This document shows positions 60,493 through 64,000 of a stretch of DNA of 64,000 bases, one piece after another. Every line of letters begins with the position of its first letter. Within the stretch, counting starts at the first letter, position 1. Source of the DNA: Pseudomonas sp. LBUM920 (GTDB taxonomy: Bacteria > Pseudomonadota > Gammaproteobacteria > Pseudomonadales > Pseudomonadaceae); assembly GCF_003852315.1 (NCBI RefSeq), contig NZ_CP027762.1:3887501-3951500 (forward strand). Reading direction: 5' to 3'. The translations under genes and the position numbers were made by a program. Below the pieces are notes generated by a model. The model saw only the letters and a program-made list of their open reading frames with translations. It had not been told where the DNA came from and searched no databases.

Positions 60493-60990
60493 AACGGGTC
60501 TTTTCCTGCGCCTTTAGCGCGTCCATCTGTTGAATGACTGCACACTACCGCTCAATCCGAGCGGCTGAAAAATGAACGAACGTCGCTGAATCTACTTTTA
60601 ACACTGGGTGATGAAAGGGTGAAATGGCGATAACGCCACAATGGCCGCATTGTACGGGTTTGCGCCCGCGATGCCACGCCCTTGCCCATCACTGAGCAGC
60701 ATAGACAAATGAAGTGTCACAGCATGTTCAATTTGAGCATGCATTGTCTTTGCTGACAAAGGCTTATGAGCTGTTTTTAGCAATCCAGGCAAGCTTGGCA
60801 AATGGCCTGCATTGTCTGGACCCGATTACGACCGCGACTCGGGCACAGAGTTGCAGAAACACGCGCTCACGCTAATCCTCGCCGATACCCGATTCGGGCT
60901 GGCCCCACAGCGCTGTGTCGACAATAATCACCGTTGCTGCGGCCGGCAACCCGCCTGCCACTCCCCTCCCCTTCCGTAAGCCTGGATGCC
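60493..60990. other. Intergenic gap between ftsK and aat
   Basis: About 500 bp with no convincing gene. It includes a small inverted repeat near 60548-60565 (CCGCTC/GAGCGG) and presumably divergent promoters. In P. aeruginosa I recall trxB1 between these two genes; no trace of it is visible here. Confidence 0.4.
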
Positions 60991-61671
60991 ATGCTGACCT
61001 GGTTACAACGCGACTCCCTGACTTTTCCGCCGCTGGCCAAGGCCATGCGCGAACCCAATGGCCTGCTTGCCGCCGGTGGCGACCTGTCGGCCGAACGCCT
61101 GATCCAGGCTTACCGGCATGGCTGCTTTCCATGGTTCTCGCAAGGGCAACCGATTCTTTGGTGGTCACCCGACCCGCGCACCGTGATATTCCCCGACGAA
61201 CTGCATGTCTCGCGCAGCCTCGGCAAACTGCTGCGTCAGCAGCGTTACAGCGTGACGTTCGACCAGGACTTCGCTGCCGTCATCCAGGCGTGCGCCGCAC
61301 CGCGCAGCTACGCCGATGGCACCTGGATCACCGAGGGCATCCAGAACGCCTACCTGGAGCTGCACCAGCGCGGCTACGCACACTCGGTGGAAGTGTGGGA
61401 TGGGGGCGAACTGGTTGGCGGTCTGTATGGGCTGGCGATGGGCCAACTGTTCTTTGGCGAGTCCATGTTCAGCCGTGCCGACAACGCGTCGAAATTCGGT
61501 TTCGCCACCCTGACCCGGCAGTTGCAGGCCTGGGGTTTTGTGCTGATCGACTGCCAGATGCCCAATGACCACTTGCACAGCCTTGGCGCGCGCGCCATAC
61601 CGCGCAGTGATTTCGCGGCCTTCCTGCGTAACCATTTGGACCAACCCAGCTCTGGACCGTGGGTTTCCTAG
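60991..61671 (+). CDS. aat: Leucyl/phenylalanyl-tRNA-protein transferase
   Basis: The 226-residue enzyme starts at ATG 60991 (MLTWLQRDSLTFPPL). It has GLLAAGGDLSAERLIQAYRHGCFPWF at about 24-49 and FGESMFSRADNASKFGF near 150, both conserved. It transfers Leu/Phe to N-terminal Arg/Lys to create N-degrons for ClpAP. Fits with bpt and clpA next to it in the same N-end-rule cluster. Confidence 0.96.
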   Translation: MLTWLQRDSLTFPPLAKAMREPNGLLAAGGDLSAERLIQAYRHGCFPWFSQGQPILWWSPDPRTVIFPDELHVSRSLGKLLRQQRYSVTFDQDFAAVIQACAAPRSYADGTWITEGIQNAYLELHQRGYAHSVEVWDGGELVGGLYGLAMGQLFFGESMFSRADNASKFGFATLTRQLQAWGFVLIDCQMPNDHLHSLGARAIPRSDFAAFLRNHLDQPSSGPWVS

Positions 61672-61727
61672 GCGACTTCCTCACACGTGGCTTACACTTA
61701 TTTCAAAGCTTATCCCGAGGGTTGATC

Positions 61728-62435
61728 ATGACCGAGCTGGCGCGCTTGAAGTTTTATGCCACTCAAGCCCACTCTTGCAGCTATCTGCCCGACGAGCAGG
61801 CCACCACGCTGTTCCTCGACCCCAGCCAGCCAATGGACGTGCACGTATACGCCGACCTGTCAGAGATGGGTTTTCGGCGCAGCGGCGATCACCTGTACCG
61901 CCCCCATTGCCAGAACTGCAATGCTTGCGTACCGGCACGCATCCCGGCTGCGCAGTTTTTGCCGGACCGTAACCAGAAACGCATCCTCAAGCGCAATGCC
62001 GACCTGACGGTCACTGCCACCAAGCCTCAGTACAGCGAAGAATATTTCGACCTCTACCAGCGCTACATCGAACAACGCCATGCCGACGGTGACATGTTCC
62101 CACCCAGTCGCGATCAGTTTTCGACGTTCCTGGTGCGCGACCTGCCGTTTTCTCGGTTCTATGAGTTTCGCCTGGACGGACGCCTGCTGGCGGTGGCCGT
62201 GACCGATCTGCTGCCCAACGGCCTGTCGGCGGTGTATACGTTCTACGAGCCAGGCGAAGAACGTCGCAGCCTGGGACGCTTTGCAATTTTGTGGCAAATC
62301 GGCGAAGCCTTGCGTCTGGAACTGGAGGCGGTGTACCTCGGTTACTGGATAAAAAACTGCAAAAAGATGAACTACAAGACCCAATATCGGCCCATTGAGC
62401 TACTTATTAATCAAAGATGGGTCACGCTTAACTAG
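61728..62435 (+). CDS. bpt: Aspartate/glutamate leucyltransferase
   Basis: 235 residues from ATG 61728. The N-terminal part has [17 protein letters not shown] near 15 and the Cys cluster [13 protein letters not shown] near 60; [11 protein letters not shown] near 85 and the C-terminal [21 protein letters not shown] are typical of Bpt/Ate1-like enzymes. It adds Leu to N-terminal Asp/Glu to direct proteins to ClpAP. It sits between aat and infA. Confidence 0.95.
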
Positions 62436-62535
62436 AACCCCTTGGCTTAAACACCCTTTTTCGGGCACAATGCACGCCGCTTTTGCCTGGCGCAGTTGCA
62501 CCGGGCCATTCACTGGATACCGAGGGCTTTACTGC

Positions 62536-62754
62536 ATGTCGAAAGAAGACAGCTTCGAAATGGAAGGCACTGTCGTCGACACCCTGCCCAACACCATGTT
62601 TCGTGTGGAGTTGGAAAATGGGCACGTCGTAACCGCGCATATCTCCGGCAAGATGCGCAAGAACTACATTCGTATTCTTACCGGTGACAAGGTGCGCGTT
62701 GAGCTGACGCCCTATGACTTGAGCAAAGGGCGCATCACTTACCGCGCTCGTTAA
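62536..62754 (+). CDS. infA: Translation initiation factor IF-1
   Basis: 72 residues forming one S1/OB domain, beginning [19 protein letters not shown] and including [15 protein letters not shown]. Length and sequence match bacterial IF-1. A strong terminator follows 16 bp after the stop. Confidence 0.98.
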
Positions 62755-62764
62755 TCAAGTCAAT

Positions 62765-62797
62765 ACAAAACGCCCGGTTCTGCCGGGCGTTTTTGTG
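62765..62797 (+). terminator. Terminator after infA
   Basis: CGCCCGG and CCGGGCG arms with a TTCTG loop are followed by TTTTTG and preceded by AAAA. Confidence 0.92.
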
Positions 62798-62834
62798 TGT
62801 GCGCTGTCTATCCAGACGCGCGAGATTAATAAGG

Positions 62835-62922
62835 GAGTTGGCTTACCGCCGATAGCGTAATCACAGTAAGCACGTCGCTGACTGATCTATCCGATCGCAG
62901 GCGAGCCAGCTCCCACAATTGA
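62835..62922. repeat. REP/REPIN element
   Basis: GGGAGTTGGCTTACCGCCGATAG and, inverted, ATCGCAGGCGAGCCAGCTCCC flank about 45 bp between convergent infA and clpA. Confidence 0.85.
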
Positions 62923-62944
62923 TCCTCAGCGTTTGAGACAGACA

Positions 62945-62974
62945 GCAAAAAGGCGCCCTTGGGCGCCTTTTTGC
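62945..62974. terminator. Terminator after clpA
   Basis: AAAAAGGCGCCC and GGGCGCCTTTTT form a twelve-base stem with T tracts on both strands. It serves clpA (minus strand) and may also block plus-strand read-through. Confidence 0.92.
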
Positions 62975-62993
62975 TTTGTTGCGGTCAGCGATA

Positions 62994-64000
62994 TCAGGCC
63001 ATTTCGGCCGTGGTTTCGAAATCGAAGGTCAGCTCGCCGTCCTTCAGATCGATATGCACCACGCCGCCATGGTCGGAAAGCTCGCCGAACAGGATCTCTT
63101 CGGCCAGTGGCCGCTTGATCTTGTCCTGGATCAGACGTGCCATTGGGCGAGCGCCCATTGCCGCATCGTAACCACCCTCCGCCAGCCAATTGCGTGCCGC
63201 GTCCGTTACATCCAACTGCACGCGCTTGTCTTCCAACTGCGCTTGAAGCTCGGTAAGGAACTTGTCCACCACGCTTTTGATGACCTCATGGCTGAGGCGA
63301 CCAAACTGGATAATGGTGTCCAGGCGGTTGCGGAATTCCGGCGTGAAGCTTTTCTTGATCACTTCCATCGCATCAGAGGAGTGATCCTGATGCGTAAAGC
63401 CTATCGAAGCCCGCGCAGCGGTTTCAGCACCGGCGTTGGTGGTCATGATCACGATCACGTTGCGGAAGTCCGCCTTGCGCCCGTTGTTATCAGTCAGGGT
63501 CCCGTGATCCATCACCTGCAGCAGCAGGTTGAAGACTTCCGGGTGGGCCTTCTCGATTTCATCGAGCAGCAACACACAATGCGGCTGCTTGGTGATCGCC
63601 TCGGTCAACAGACCGCCCTGGTCGAAACCGACGTAGCCTGGAGGCGCACCGATCAGGCGCGACACCGTGTGGCGCTCCATGTATTCGGACATGTCAAAGC
63701 GCACCAGCTCAATGCCCATGGCCTTGGCCAACTGCCGCGCCGCCTCGGTCTTGCCGACGCCGGTAGGGCCTGCGAACAGGAACGAACCGACCGGCTTGTC
63801 CGGCGACTTGAGGCCCGCACGCGACAGCTTGATCGCGGTAGACAGCGAGTCGATGGCCGCGTCCTGGCCGAACACGGTGAGCTTGAGGTCACGCTCCAGG
63901 TTACGCAGCAGCTCCTTGTCGGAGCTGGTGACGTGTTTTGGCGGAATCCGCGCGATCTTCGCCACGATATCCTCAACCTGAGGCACGTCGATGCGCTTCA
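62994..64000 (-). CDS. clpA: ClpA ATPase, C-terminal part (runs off the window)
   Basis: The frame is open through the window edge, so only the last 335 or so residues are visible, covering D2. Walker A LFAGPTGVGKTEAARQL, Walker B VLLLDEIEKAHPEVF, then LTDNNGRKADFRNVIVIMTTNAG and the C-terminal AMGARPMARLIQDKIKRPLAEE are all standard. It unfolds N-degron substrates for ClpP, with aat and bpt next door supplying such substrates. Confidence 0.97.
   Translation of the reverse strand, partial: KRIDVPQVEDIVAKIARIPPKHVTSSDKELLRNLERDLKLTVFGQDAAIDSLSTAIKLSRAGLKSPDKPVGSFLFAGPTGVGKTEAARQLAKAMGIELVRFDMSEYMERHTVSRLIGAPPGYVGFDQGGLLTEAITKQPHCVLLLDEIEKAHPEVFNLLLQVMDHGTLTDNNGRKADFRNVIVIMTTNAGAETAARASIGFTHQDHSSDAMEVIKKSFTPEFRNRLDTIIQFGRLSHEVIKSVVDKFLTELQAQLEDKRVQLDVTDAARNWLAEGGYDAAMGARPMARLIQDKIKRPLAEEILFGELSDHGGVVHIDLKDGELTFDFETTAEMA

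Noticed and set aside
1..64000. CRISPR array
   Set aside because: No regularly spaced direct repeats were seen. The repeats present are REP palindromes and phage duplications.

Overview
The window looks like the chromosome of a Pseudomonas of the fluorescens group. Support comes from a GacS sensor kinase with the family's expected phospho-site numbering (H294, D717, H863), the gacS-ldhA neighbourhood, typical pseudomonad REP palindromes in at least six intergenic gaps, and high-GC housekeeping blocks in familiar order (comEC-exbB-exbD-lpxK-trm112-kdsB-LMW-PTP-murB; cysG-serS-crcB-rarA-lolA-ftsK; aat-bpt-infA-clpA).

Region 1 (1-10940, + strand) is one tightly packed operon-like block. It opens inside an Ebo/EDB metabolite-traffic cluster (TatD hydrolase, EboE, EboF). 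Two tandem gene pairs follow. Each pair encodes an exported protein with one CxxCH haem-type motif plus a large protein whose N-terminus and conserved landmarks resemble the N-terminal part of VioB/RebD/StaD (violacein and chromopyrrolate synthases) without the ferritin-like C-terminal part. The block closes with a ScyD/ScyE-like beta-propeller. This is the best candidate in the window for an undescribed biosynthetic or oxidative system: cytoplasmic VioB-like chemistry, Ebo-type trafficking and periplasmic c-type haem proteins. Function is inferred, not shown.

Region 2 (10943-19570) is a loose, gene-poor accessory stretch. It holds an ABM-type monooxygenase, several small or orphan ORFs (two too short for routine calling), lipoproteins, a GNAT acetyltransferase, a fasciclin-domain protein and an epoxide-hydrolase-like enzyme. 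It also carries two copies of a putative sRNA/terminator element that share a CTCCT motif.

Region 3 (about 19250-27200) is decayed prophage material ending at a tRNA-Ser(TGA). It contains two related, tandem, partly parallel modules. Each has yedK (+), a variable cargo, Rz/Rz1, a GH19 endolysin 3' end and an S74-type tail-fibre C-terminus (-). Unit 1 is badly decayed and carries a low-GC GT-C-like membrane protein. Unit 2 has an intact yedK and Rz/Rz1 but is interrupted by an acyltransferase-3 fragment. A truncated integrase and a DUF4224 gene lie beside the tRNA.

Region 4 (27352-64000) is core genome: BI-1/YccA protein, the murB-to-comEC envelope/LPS/competence block, a DUF2062 protein, an OmpR-type two-component system, gacS and ldhA, small redox genes (TlpA, ArsC, WrbA), Tag, TtcA, Yip1, SprT, a CoA-transferase, TusDCBE plus YbiB, a glutathionyl-hydroquinone reductase, then cysG to ftsK and aat to clpA. 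The window ends inside clpA.
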